64,000 bases of DNA. It comes from Methanocalculus chunghsingensis (GTDB lineage Archaea; Halobacteriota; Methanomicrobia; Methanomicrobiales; Methanocorpusculaceae). The notes under the pieces are model-generated. The model searched no databases and was not told the origin of the DNA. It saw nothing but the letters and a program-made list of their open reading frames with translations. Shown here piece by piece: positions 25,509 to 34,218 of this stretch. Numbering within the stretch: the first letter of the stretch is position 1; each line of letters starts with the position of its first letter. Where the stretch lies: contig NZ_JWHL01000003.1 of the NCBI RefSeq assembly GCF_018132105.1, forward strand, positions 62,001-126,000, given 5' to 3'. The translations under genes were made by a program, and so were the position numbers.

Positions 25509-26698
25509 GTTTCTCCTATCTGTAGCACCGTCATTGCAAACCTGTCGACAACCGAGATGAGAGCCTGGGATCCCCTCCTCTCCCTTATCGGATCGTGCGA
25601 GAAGATATCTGCTTCAAGATATGTCAGGGACTCCATCAGATAGTCAAGTTTGGGATAATACTCATAAAAGAGTTTGCGTTTTGCGATTACATCTCTTTCA
25701 TTCCCTAAAATGACCTCAAATGCATAATCGAGGAGGTGGAGGAGATGGGGGGGGAGTCCACGGATGATCGCCAGTTTCCTGAACCGATAGTACATCTGGA
25801 TCTTTTTTGTTGCAAGTGATATCCTGAGTCCATAATAAATCGGCTCCGCATTATCAGGCATCACCCGTATCATCGTCCTGAGGATGAGTGCCGCCGTCTC
25901 GATCGATTCATTCCTCAGTGCATCATACAATGCCACCCGCAAAAACCTGATATCCTCTGGAAAATCCCTCATGGCATCCCTGATGATCTCATCATGCCGT
26001 CTTTGATCTCCCTCCCGATCAGCCACCGCAAGGGCGATCCAGACGAACCAGGATTCATGAGGAAACCATCTCCTCGCCTCTTCATACACCTCGTGGAAGA
26101 TACGAAAAAGAAGGTCTCTCTCCGCCTCATTCAGAAGAGGATGCATCGTGAGAGGTGGGCGTCTGTGTGCCATCTCCATCAGCTGCTCCCGTGCATTGAG
26201 GATCATATCTGATGGCCGGGGATCCGGTTCCCCGGGAGATTGAATCTTTGAACTCTTCAGATCAATGCGGATATAGCAGTAGGCACGTGCCGATCCGATC
26301 AGAGGATCCTGCGCCTGATATTTCTTCAGGAGTACCAGGCCCCGCTCGTAATTACCCTGCAGAATACGGTACAATCCTGAGACGAGATCGAGAGCTCCCC
26401 GTCCCCCTCCCTTCTTTATTTGTGCGAGGGCTGTTCCAAGCTCTTCGTTATACGAGGCATCGTTCTTCAGCGGACTTCTCCGGAAGATATGACAGGCGAC
26501 CCCATCCATGAAGAGGTTATACTCAGGCTCAGAAAGTCGGGGGGCTGTCTGGTTCACTGTAGACTGGACATGGGCAAAGAATGCAGGGAGCGACCTGTCT
26601 ATTGAATTGATATTCTTTTCAATATACTCAGAGAGGCGATCTCCCAGCTGTTTCAGATGATCCTGTGTGTATGTATCTGAAACAATCACATCTTCCAT
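25505..26698 (-). CDS. Alpha-helical protein of unknown function, first gene of a sensory operon
   Basis: I do not recognise a named family. The 397-residue sequence is almost all helix, with TPR-like pairs in the centre and C-terminal half (IIRDAMRDFPEDIRFLRVAL, AALILRTMIRVMPDNAEPIY) and an N-terminal coiled segment (KQLGDRLSEYIEKNINSIDR). No signal peptide or catalytic motif is seen. Its overlap with the histidine kinase gene (ATGA) suggests it works with that kinase, for example as a scaffold or input subunit. Confidence 0.6.
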   Translation of the reverse strand: MEDVIVSDTYTQDHLKQLGDRLSEYIEKNINSIDRSLPAFFAHVQSTVNQTAPRLSEPEYNLFMDGVACHIFRRSPLKNDASYNEELGTALAQIKKGGGRGALDLVSGLYRILQGNYERGLVLLKKYQAQDPLIGSARAYCYIRIDLKSSKIQSPGEPDPRPSDMILNAREQLMEMAHRRPPLTMHPLLNEAERDLLFRIFHEVYEEARRWFPHESWFVWIALAVADREGDQRRHDEIIRDAMRDFPEDIRFLRVALYDALRNESIETAALILRTMIRVMPDNAEPIYYGLRISLATKKIQMYYRFRKLAIIRGLPPHLLHLLDYAFEVILGNERDVIAKRKLFYEYYPKLDYLMESLTYLEADIFSHDPIRERRGSQALISVVDRFAMTVLQIGET

Positions 26699-26719
26699 AC
26701 AGAAGAAGGTTCAACACTC

Positions 26720-28405
26720 TTATATTAATGTATTCTTTCGAGGAGGGCTCTGATCACCGTTTCGCTCACCAGCGAGACGATATCGCCCGATGATTGAGGA
26801 GAGTGACTCGATCTCGTCCATCCGCTTATCATCCCGGATACGGACAAATCTTGGGAACCTGAGTGCATATCCGGACGCATAGTTCGGGCTCTTCTGGATC
26901 TCTGAGTAGCCTATCTCAAAGATGATTCCCGGCTCAAAGGTGACCTCCTTTCCAGATTCGCTGATGACACGATCCTTGAAGAGATCGTAGAGGATGCCCA
27001 GTGTCTCATCATTGATGCCGGTTGCTACCCTGCTCACCGGAAGGAGGTGGTCCTGGTCATCCCGGCATGCAAGGAGGAACGATCCGAAGTGACGGGCTCT
27101 TCGCCCCTCGCCCCATTCACCTCCGATCACGGCGAGATCCATCGTCTCAACCTCAGGTTTGCATTTGATCCAGTGCTTCCCCCGGTTCCCTGGAATATAG
27201 GGGGATGCCGGAACCTTCAGCATAATCCCCTCATGGCCTTCATCGAGTGCGGCATGGTAGAATGCCAGCAGCTCTTCCTCATCTGATGATCGAATCTGTG
27301 GTGCAACCGATCCGGTGACGGATTCCTCAAGGATCAGCCGTCGCTCGGTGAGGGGGAGATCGATGAGGCTCCTGCCATCCTTATAGAGGATATCAAAGAC
27401 GAGGGGGATCATCTCGATCTCACCGACATGCCCCGCCACATCATGTTTCCTCCGGATCCGCCGGAGAACTGTCTGAAACGGCATGGGACGGCCGTCTTTG
27501 ATGGCGATCACCTCGCCATCGAGGATAAGATCCCCGGAACAGACGGCGTTGAGCTTCTCAGCAACATCAGGGAGTGCATCGGTGAGATCCTCAAGCCTCC
27601 GGGAGTAGATGATCGTCCGATCGTCAGATCGGTGAAACTGGAACCTGCTGCCATCATATTTGAACTCGGCCGCTACCTCGCGGGAGCCTGTGATCATATC
27701 CTGGATCGTTCCGGCCTGGGCAAGCATCACTTTCACCGGCCTGAAGAGCTCAATGTTCACCTTCTCCAGGGCACCGGGATCTGATTTCGCAAGACGTGCC
27801 ACCTCACCGAGATCGTTGATCACCTGGTGTGCACGATCAACGAGGGGCGGGTTCACCCCGAAGGCACGGGCGATGGCATCCCGCACATTCCCTTCCCCCA
27901 CACCTATTCGCAGCTCCTCAAGCATCAGACGGGTGAGATATCGCCCGTCAAGCGGTGAGGCATTTGAGAAGAGGAGTTGAATATTCCGTTGCTTCTCCCT
28001 CTGTGACTTTGCCCCGCCGGTATCTGCCATCCGTTCAAATGTCACGTACACCTCTGCAAGTGTCAGCTCCTCACCCGGGAAGAGGCGTGCCTGCTGGGTC
28101 TTCTCCCTGAGGAGAAATAATTCAACCGCTTTTCCTGCATCCCCTGTCTTGTTGACAAGCATGACGATATCAGAGCGCTTCTTTCCCCCCACATACGCGA
28201 CTGCATCATAGAGGAGGTTTGGACCGATACCGAGGTTGGTCGGGCTCCAGTCAGGGAAGATGAGGCCCCGGATGAACCGGACAAAGATCGGGAGATCCTC
28301 CTCATCAAGGTCAGGGAGAACTCCTGCAATGAGGTCGATCATCTCAAGCCGGCCGGAGAGCTGCTCAATTCTCTCACACCAGAGGGCAAATTCAGAAAAC
28401 AGCAT
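26720..28405 (-). CDS. lig: ATP-dependent DNA ligase (archaeal replicative type)
   Basis: The 561-residue ligase has the archaeal N-terminal DNA-binding domain (about 1-215), the adenylation motif [14 protein letters not shown] with the nucleophilic Lys at about 249, motif [14 protein letters not shown] followed by [15 protein letters not shown] (motif IV) and the C-terminal OB-fold KHWIKCKPE (motif V) to [15 protein letters not shown] (motif VI). It seals nicks in replication and repair. It ends the minus-strand block that includes NreA. Confidence 0.93.
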   Translation of the reverse strand: MLFSEFALWCERIEQLSGRLEMIDLIAGVLPDLDEEDLPIFVRFIRGLIFPDWSPTNLGIGPNLLYDAVAYVGGKKRSDIVMLVNKTGDAGKAVELFLLREKTQQARLFPGEELTLAEVYVTFERMADTGGAKSQREKQRNIQLLFSNASPLDGRYLTRLMLEELRIGVGEGNVRDAIARAFGVNPPLVDRAHQVINDLGEVARLAKSDPGALEKVNIELFRPVKVMLAQAGTIQDMITGSREVAAEFKYDGSRFQFHRSDDRTIIYSRRLEDLTDALPDVAEKLNAVCSGDLILDGEVIAIKDGRPMPFQTVLRRIRRKHDVAGHVGEIEMIPLVFDILYKDGRSLIDLPLTERRLILEESVTGSVAPQIRSSDEEELLAFYHAALDEGHEGIMLKVPASPYIPGNRGKHWIKCKPEVETMDLAVIGGEWGEGRRARHFGSFLLACRDDQDHLLPVSRVATGINDETLGILYDLFKDRVISESGKEVTFEPGIIFEIGYSEIQKSPNYASGYALRFPRFVRIRDDKRMDEIESLSSIIGRYRLAGERNGDQSPPRKNTLI

Positions 28406-28456
28406 AGACGTGGTTATACCTCTTCTCAGGAATGAATGAAGGTATGGATCTGGCTC

Positions 28457-29608
28457 TCAGAAGAAGTCGGCGAATGTCCTCTGGACCCTTACATCCCGGA
28501 TAAGATCCGACTGGTGCCGCCAGAATGATGATCCAAGAAGACTGGTGATCATCTCTTCAGCCTGGGGGAGATCCAAAGAGACAATCCCCCCGGATCGCAT
28601 CGCCTGCCGTGCCGCTTCCCGGATGACCCAGGTTCCAAGTGGTGCCCAGTACTCACCTGAGATGTCACGGATGACGAGGGCACGGGCGCATCTCCCGACC
28701 TGGGCAAGATGCTCAAGGACAGCGAGGCGGGCTGAATAGTATGCCCCTGCAATCGGTGAATATCCCCTCTTCTTCCTCCCCTCGCCATCCACCACCACGA
28801 CATCCCCGGTATCTCCCCAGAGGGACTGCTTCTGCCACCGCTCTATCATCTCGAACCGGAAGTCGGGTGACGGAATGAGGAGGATGACGAGATGGTTTCC
28901 ATGCAGAAGAGATGAGTATATCATGATATCACCAAGCGGGGGGAGGCGTTCCACCTGCTTTCTGAGCTGGAGTGAGACCATATCGTCCACAGCGGTGATC
29001 GCCCAGCGTGTCGGTACAAACCGCCGTTTCGATCCGAGGAGGCCTGCTGTCAGCAGGTCGGTGATCCGATAGACATCGATCCCCTCCTGATGAAGCGCCG
29101 AAACCGCCTCGGTTGCAAGGATATCGGTATCGGATGTATACCGATCGACCGCCGGTTCGATGACTGCGTTATCGATGATATCGACCTTCTTCAGCTGGCC
29201 TGAGAGGCCGATGGGTGCGATGGTCCCGTCAAAGGAGAGGCCGAACTGGACCGGTTTTACAAAGGTCGCCTCCACATCCAGAGGTCGGCGGGAGAGGGCG
29301 ACCTCCTGCGACTTCTCAAGGACTGAGCCGATGGGTTGTGTTCCCCGGATGGTTCGTGACCGGATCGCGACGATATCATCTATCGAGAGATTCCCTGTAA
29401 TCCAGTCGGTCGGTACATCGGGTTCACGGAGGAGGAGCGGGCCACCAACGACCTTGGGGTAACCCCCGCTCCCGATAAAGACGGAAGGGGCAGGGCCCAT
29501 ATATTCGGAGACCGGTTTCTCATTCGTCTGTGCATAGAAGCGCTGCATGATCGGGCACTTTGGAAGTCCGCAGAGCCCCTTCCCCTTGCATTCTGCACAA
29601 CGCTTCAC
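28457..29608 (-). CDS. nreA: NreA-like archaeal DNA repair protein
   Basis: The 383-residue protein matches the archaeal Nre family, which acts with PCNA in repair of DNA damage. It begins VKRCAECKGKGLCGLPKCPI, a four-cysteine zinc-binding motif, and ends QRTFADFF, a PCNA-interacting (PIP) motif at the extreme C-terminus. The start is GTG at 29608, which overlaps the upstream stop (GTGA) and gives the family N-terminus; a longer frame from 29677 is rejected. Its neighbour downstream is DNA ligase, also a PCNA client, so the pair forms a repair cluster. Confidence 0.85.
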   Translation of the reverse strand: MKRCAECKGKGLCGLPKCPIMQRFYAQTNEKPVSEYMGPAPSVFIGSGGYPKVVGGPLLLREPDVPTDWITGNLSIDDIVAIRSRTIRGTQPIGSVLEKSQEVALSRRPLDVEATFVKPVQFGLSFDGTIAPIGLSGQLKKVDIIDNAVIEPAVDRYTSDTDILATEAVSALHQEGIDVYRITDLLTAGLLGSKRRFVPTRWAITAVDDMVSLQLRKQVERLPPLGDIMIYSSLLHGNHLVILLIPSPDFRFEMIERWQKQSLWGDTGDVVVVDGEGRKKRGYSPIAGAYYSARLAVLEHLAQVGRCARALVIRDISGEYWAPLGTWVIREAARQAMRSGGIVSLDLPQAEEMITSLLGSSFWRHQSDLIRDVRVQRTFADFF

Positions 29609-30642
29609 CGCAGATCCCTCACGATCCGGATAGTGCCGGAATATGTACGCAGGATATCTCTTACCAGCCGGTCCCAACAGAACTCTGCATCCTGGGGGAT
29701 CGAGGCTGCAATCTCCCGCCCGAGATCATCATCAGTTCCGCAGATGACATGGGTCACAACTGAGCCGGGGGCATAGGTCTCAGGAACGATCCCGTCGGCA
29801 TCCCCATCGGTGATCCCAAATACCGGAACCCCCTGGACAGCCCCGATATGGCCACATACAGCGGTTGTGTCATCGCCGATGGTGATGATACCGGCGAGAT
29901 TCGGCGTGATGATCCGGTAGATATCGAGTGCTGCATGATCGATGATGGCGATCTTTCCGCATACAGGTGCCCTCCGGGCCGGGGTCTCCGGAAGGGATGA
30001 ACGAATCTGGCCGCTTTTGCACCATGCACGGTCGAGCGGGGGGCATCCGATGGCAATCAGCTTCTCCATTCCATGCGGCTTGACCCGGATGCCTGATATC
30101 GGATTGAGGGTGCCATTATCACGGGAGAGGATCACTTCTCCGGCGGTGGCATACCCGATAGTGATCCCTTCCACACAGACCGGCTCACCTGGGAGACAGC
30201 CATGGATCGTCCGTATCTCCGGAGTGTTTCGGCAGGATGATGATACTTCGACAACCGGACAGCCGATCCGTTCTGCGACATATTCAGCAAGCTCCCTGTC
30301 TCCTTCATTCCAGAGATAACAGGTCTGATCCGAGCATTCAATATGCACAAGCCCCCTCCCGCCTGTGATCCTGCCGGCGACGATCTCACCAAACCATCGC
30401 CCTGACTCCGGGGTCTTCCCCCTGTTCACCAGAATACTATCTCCTGTCATCTTGTTGATGACAAACGATGGAGGGAGATCAGCAGGTGTGATAGCAAGAC
30501 CACTCTCTGCGGCGGCAGTTCTCCCCATCACTCCTGCAACGATCAGGTGATCCGGAGCAAGAATTCTGTTGATCCTTGCGGCATCCCCTTCATCGAAGAC
30601 AGACGGGCCATGGAATATGCAGGTGAGGGGTCGGGATCGCAT
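29605..30642 (-). CDS. Conserved methanogen protein (DUF2117-like)
   Basis: The 345-residue protein starts at MRSRPLTCIFHGPSVFDEGD; the open frame upstream to 30795 reads through the promoter region and is rejected. It contains DHLIVAGVMGRTAAAESGL, HIECSDQTCYLWNEGD, PEIRTIHGCLPGE and TIGDDTTAVCGHIGAVQGVP. I believe it belongs to the methanogen-restricted DUF2117 family, but that is from memory of the pattern. The function is unknown. It overlaps nreA by four bases (GTGA), so it may be part of the same unit. Confidence 0.6.
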   Translation of the reverse strand: MRSRPLTCIFHGPSVFDEGDAARINRILAPDHLIVAGVMGRTAAAESGLAITPADLPPSFVINKMTGDSILVNRGKTPESGRWFGEIVAGRITGGRGLVHIECSDQTCYLWNEGDRELAEYVAERIGCPVVEVSSSCRNTPEIRTIHGCLPGEPVCVEGITIGYATAGEVILSRDNGTLNPISGIRVKPHGMEKLIAIGCPPLDRAWCKSGQIRSSLPETPARRAPVCGKIAIIDHAALDIYRIITPNLAGIITIGDDTTAVCGHIGAVQGVPVFGITDGDADGIVPETYAPGSVVTHVICGTDDDLGREIAASIPQDAEFCWDRLVRDILRTYSGTIRIVRDLR

Positions 30643-30724
30643 CTGATCATTGTATGGTGATTCTCCGGGATAGTATTGTGGATTGATAACACCTGATAAA
30701 CAAAAAGTATTAATAAATAAAACA

Positions 30725-30736
30725 CTTATATAAAAA
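30725..30736. promoter_or_regulatory. Bidirectional TATA-like promoter element
   Basis: CTTATATAAAAA reads as a TATA box on both strands (CTTATATAA is close to palindromic). It lies about 80 bases before the DUF2117-like start on the minus strand and about 235 before the dehydrogenase ATG on the plus strand. Confidence 0.45.
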
Positions 30737-30807
30737 TTGTCCAAGAAGGACACACCATCCAGACCGGGCGCGCCACAATCCGGCACGTCCTCCACCTTAG
30801 CACCTGG

Positions 30808-30845
30808 GATGCTGCCACCCGTCTTTCTTCAGGTGGCAGATCATC
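30808..30845 (+). other. Strong RNA hairpin in a long leader or candidate small RNA
   Basis: GATG-CTGCCACC pairs with GGTGGCAG-(AT)-CATC: eight plus four base pairs with a two-base bulge and a 12-base loop. It sits about 75 bases after the TATA element and 120 before the dehydrogenase start. It has no T-tract, so it is not an evident terminator. Confidence 0.45.
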
Positions 30846-30965
30846 ACCTCATCCCTGTCTGCGGAGCGCACCCGGTATCCAGTCTTCTTTCTCTCATCCT
30901 CGGTTAGGAGATGCCGGTTTATTTATCATTTCGAAGGAGGGAATAGTATCATAGGGGATCTTCTG

Positions 30966-32120
30966 ATGACTATTGACACTCTTCGTAAGTTTGTGATGCC
31001 CGAGGTGATCATCGGGGATGGCGCACGAAACCGGGCAGGTCTCTATCTTGAAAACTACGGAATACAGCATCTTCTCCTCGTCACCGACCCCGGGGTCATC
31101 AGGGCAGGGTGGGTTGACGAGATCAGTACCCTCGCAGAAGATCACGGCGTCGATCTGACGGTCTTCGATGGCGTATCTGAAAATCCCAGGACCGATGAGG
31201 TTCATGCAGGAGCAGGGCTATACCATCGTGCCGGGTGTGATGGCATCCTTGCCATCGGGGGCGGCAGCCCGATGGACTCTGCGAAGGGGATATCCATTCT
31301 TGCCACAAACGGCGGGGATATCCGTGGATACGAAGGTGTTGACCAGATCAGGCAGATGGGCCCGCCCCTCATCTGTATCCCGACAACGGCAGGAAGCTCA
31401 GCGGATGTCTCCCAGTTTGCAATCCTCACCGATCAGGCCGCAAAAAGGAAATTTGCGATCATCAGCAAGATGATCATCCCTGATATTTCACTTATCGATC
31501 CCGCCCTCCTCGCAACGCTCCCGCGTGAGTTCGTCGCATACTCAGGGTTTGATGCCCTGACGCATGCCATCGAGGCGTATGTCTCAACCGGGAGCTCGCC
31601 ACTGACCGATCTCCATGCATGTGAGGCGATACAGCTGATACGAACCGCACTCCCGAAGGCATACAGGAGCCGGGATGATTCCTCTGCTGCATTATCGATG
31701 ATGCTTGGAAGCCTTCATGCAGGCCTTGCCTTCTCGAATGCGAGCCTCGGTCTCGTTCACGCAATGGGCCATGCCATCAGTGGCATGTATAATCTCCCCC
31801 ATGGCGAGGTGAACTCGCTCCTTCTTCCATATGTCATCCGGCATAATTTCCCTGCAGCGAGAGAACGATACAACAGGATCGCCACGATGCTTGGTCTTCC
31901 TGTGGGTAAGATACATGAGAATGGGCCTGATGCCATCATCGATGCCATCAGGTGCCTTGGAGAAGACGTTGGGATCACCGGCACGCTCGGAGATCGTGGG
32001 ATGATGAGCAGTCATATCCCTGATCTCGCCTCATCAGCAGTTCTGGATCCCTGTATTGTCACAAATCCGAACATCCCTGAAAGGGAGGAGGTTATTGCTC
32101 TTTATGAAGCGGCGCTCTGA
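30966..32120 (+). CDS. Iron-containing (type III) alcohol dehydrogenase
   Basis: The 384-residue protein belongs to the Fe-ADH family, with the NAD(P)-binding GGGSPMDSAKG (about 98-108), PTTAGSSADVS and the metal ligands Asp and three His in SGFDALTHAIEAYVS and GLVHAMGHAISGMYNLPHGE. It oxidises an alcohol or reduces an aldehyde with NAD(P); the substrate is not predictable. The ATG at 30966 has GGGGATC just upstream. It overlaps the downstream kinase gene by 17 bases. Confidence 0.85.
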   Translation: MTIDTLRKFVMPEVIIGDGARNRAGLYLENYGIQHLLLVTDPGVIRAGWVDEISTLAEDHGVDLTVFDGVSENPRTDEVHAGAGLYHRAGCDGILAIGGGSPMDSAKGISILATNGGDIRGYEGVDQIRQMGPPLICIPTTAGSSADVSQFAILTDQAAKRKFAIISKMIIPDISLIDPALLATLPREFVAYSGFDALTHAIEAYVSTGSSPLTDLHACEAIQLIRTALPKAYRSRDDSSAALSMMLGSLHAGLAFSNASLGLVHAMGHAISGMYNLPHGEVNSLLLPYVIRHNFPAARERYNRIATMLGLPVGKIHENGPDAIIDAIRCLGEDVGITGTLGDRGMMSSHIPDLASSAVLDPCIVTNPNIPEREEVIALYEAAL

Positions 32121-33783
32121 ACCCGGTCTGCGTGAACAACAGCTGCTCCGGGAGAAGATACTTGGATTCGGAGAAGGATCGCTCCGAAAGAGCCACTATC
32201 CCGAGCTTCGGGTTCGTCTCCTTGAACTTGAGCGTTTTCGTTTTATTCTGGATCAGATCGATCTTGGGATCATGATCATCGGGATGAATGATGATACCAT
32301 CCTGGATTGCAATGAGGAGACCTGCCGTCTCTTTGGAAAGAGCAGGCGGGATCTCGTCGGTACGACGATCGAATCGCATCTTCATGATGCCGGCTGGTAC
32401 AGCCGGATGAAGGAGGCAGGGGGTGGGGTTGAGATCCTTGCCTCTCCCCACTTTTCCACAGTATCTCCCCGATATCTGGAGGTGGCACTCCACCAGGTCT
32501 CTTTCGGCGGGGATGCGTACCTGATCACCATCGTCCGGGATATTACCGATGAAAAGGCTGCATCCGATACCATTGTGCGAACCAGGGATATGTTTGCTGC
32601 CGCCTTCAGGCTGAGCCATATGCCTGATGCATCCGAGGGCCGTATCCTCACTGAAGCACTTCAGAAGACCGTTTTACTTACGCAGAGCAGATACGGAATA
32701 CTCGGGGTTGTCAGTCACGACGAACGCTTCTTCACCACCTACAGATCTGATGCCGGGTCATCCAGCCAGTCCGGGATCTCCCCGATTGGGAAGAACGGCC
32801 CCTGGGAACGGATCATGGTGGGGAATGGCGCATCCATCGCCGATGAAGGAATTCGTATGGATCTTCCGATCACAGACGGGGGATCTGTTGTTGCGATCAT
32901 CTCACTCTTTGAGAAGGCCGTTCCATATGACGATCTCGATCTGAAGCAGGCGATGTACCTTGGCGAGATCCTCTGGCAGGTTATTCTCAGGCGAAGGGCC
33001 GAGGATCGCCTCAGGAGACTGAACGCCGAGCTTGAGGATCGGGTAAGTCGAAGGACGGCAGAGCTTGCCATTGCAAACAGTGAGCTTGAAGCCTTCACCT
33101 ATTCCGTCTCCCATGATCTCAGGACCCCGCTGCGGAGTATTGACGGTTTCTCGCTGGCTCTTCTTGAAGATTTCGGTGAGTCTCTTCCTGCTGAAGCATC
33201 CGAATATCTCCGGCGTATCCGGGCTGCGTCACAGAGGATGGGTGATCTCATCGAGGATCTCCTCCTCCTCTCGAGAATCTCCCGAAAGGAGATCCGGCGC
33301 GAGACCTTCTCACTCTCTGATCTCGCCGCAGAGATTATTGCCGATATATCATCCTCGCATCCAAGGGCGAATGTCTCAGTTCATATATCTGAGGGGATGT
33401 TCGTCTCCGCAGACCGGAGGATGATTCGGATCGCTCTGGAAAATCTCCTTGGAAATGCGTGGAAGTTTACCGTGGGGAAGGAGAGGACCGAGATTTCATT
33501 TGATATGAGGGATGATGGGATCACCCCCGTCTATAGTATCTCTGATAACGGTGCAGGATTTGATATGGTCTATGCAAAGAAGCTCTTCCTCCCCTTCTCC
33601 CGCCTTCACTCAAATGAGGAGTTTCCGGGTACCGGGGTTGGCCTTGCAACCGTATCCCGTATCATCCGCAAGCACGGGGGAGCCATCCGTGCCGAAGCGG
33701 CCGTTGGGGCCGGAGCAACCTTTTATTTTACTTTGGGAACCAAAAATGAGATAGGAGAAGAAGAAAACCATGTTTCAGGATGA
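32104..33783 (+). CDS. Sensor histidine kinase, PAS and GAF-like input
   Basis: The 559-residue soluble kinase has a PAS domain (about 45-160; DLGIMIIGMNDDTILDCNEE), a GAF-like domain (about 175-300), a coiled coil (LNAELEDRVSRRTAELAIAN), HisKA with the phospho-acceptor His in YSVSHDLRTPLRSIDGF (near 337) and HATPase_c with ENLLGNAWKFT, DNGAGFDM and FPGTGVGLATV. The start at 32104 lies inside the end of the dehydrogenase gene, with GGAGGAGG about 13 bases before it. An upstream frame start at 32056 is less likely. A receiver protein gene overlaps its end. Confidence 0.87.
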   Translation: MKRRSEPGLREQQLLREKILGFGEGSLRKSHYPELRVRLLELERFRFILDQIDLGIMIIGMNDDTILDCNEETCRLFGKSRRDLVGTTIESHLHDAGWYSRMKEAGGGVEILASPHFSTVSPRYLEVALHQVSFGGDAYLITIVRDITDEKAASDTIVRTRDMFAAAFRLSHMPDASEGRILTEALQKTVLLTQSRYGILGVVSHDERFFTTYRSDAGSSSQSGISPIGKNGPWERIMVGNGASIADEGIRMDLPITDGGSVVAIISLFEKAVPYDDLDLKQAMYLGEILWQVILRRRAEDRLRRLNAELEDRVSRRTAELAIANSELEAFTYSVSHDLRTPLRSIDGFSLALLEDFGESLPAEASEYLRRIRAASQRMGDLIEDLLLLSRISRKEIRRETFSLSDLAAEIIADISSSHPRANVSVHISEGMFVSADRRMIRIALENLLGNAWKFTVGKERTEISFDMRDDGITPVYSISDNGAGFDMVYAKKLFLPFSRLHSNEEFPGTGVGLATVSRIIRKHGGAIRAEAAVGAGATFYFTLGTKNEIGEEENHVSG

Positions 33784-34213
33784 GACGATCCTTCTCGTTG
33801 AGGATAACCGTGATGATGAACTCCTGACCCTGCGGGCATTTACCCGCAACAGGATTGCAAACCCGATCGTCGTCGTCCGTGATGGTGAGGAGGCGCTGGA
33901 TTACCTCTTTGCCAGGGGATCATACGCCGCCCGTCAGCAGGATTCCTTTCCGGTTCTGATCCTGCTGGATCTCAAACTGCCGAAACTGGATGGGCATGAG
34001 GTGCTCAGGGCTATTCGGCAGGATGAGAGAACCCGTCTGATCCCGGTCATCATCCTGACGACCTCCGCAGAGGAGGAGGATATCGTTGCGAGCTATGATC
34101 TTGGGGCAAACAGTTATATCCGCAAACCCGTTGACTTCTCAGAGTTTATGGAGGCGATACGACTGGTCGGTACCTACTGGCTCATCCTGAATGAACAACC
34201 CAGATTGAGGTGA
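33770..34213 (+). CDS. Single-domain response regulator (Rcp1-type)
   Basis: The 147-residue protein is one receiver domain: VEDNRDDELL acid pocket, phospho-Asp in LILLDLKLPKLDG (near 64), switch Thr in VIILTTSAEEED and Lys in SYIRKPVDF. The loop FARGSYAARQQDSFP after helix 3 is the insertion seen in Rcp1-like regulators. It overlaps the kinase by 14 bases and the next gene closely, so all three form one phosphorelay operon. It probably receives phosphate from the upstream kinase. Confidence 0.87.
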   Translation: MFQDETILLVEDNRDDELLTLRAFTRNRIANPIVVVRDGEEALDYLFARGSYAARQQDSFPVLILLDLKLPKLDGHEVLRAIRQDERTRLIPVIILTTSAEEEDIVASYDLGANSYIRKPVDFSEFMEAIRLVGTYWLILNEQPRLR

Positions 34214-34218
34214 TATTC

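Larger units (their letters stand above)
30643..30965. other. 323-bp divergent intergenic region
   Basis: Between the divergently transcribed DUF2117-like and alcohol dehydrogenase genes lie an A/T-rich promoter block at about 30700-30737 and then about 200 bases of non-coding sequence on the plus strand with a strong hairpin. No ORF is supported in the plus strand part. It is either a long 5' leader of the dehydrogenase mRNA or a small RNA gene. Confidence 0.5.

Noticed and set aside
30841-30860. C/D box guide RNA on the minus strand
   Set aside because: A GTGATGA and a CTGA occur close together, but no second box pair with proper spacing or terminal stem follows.
30755-30900. RNase P RNA or SRP RNA
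   Set aside because: The transcript would be too short, and the conserved core sequences of these RNAs are not visible.
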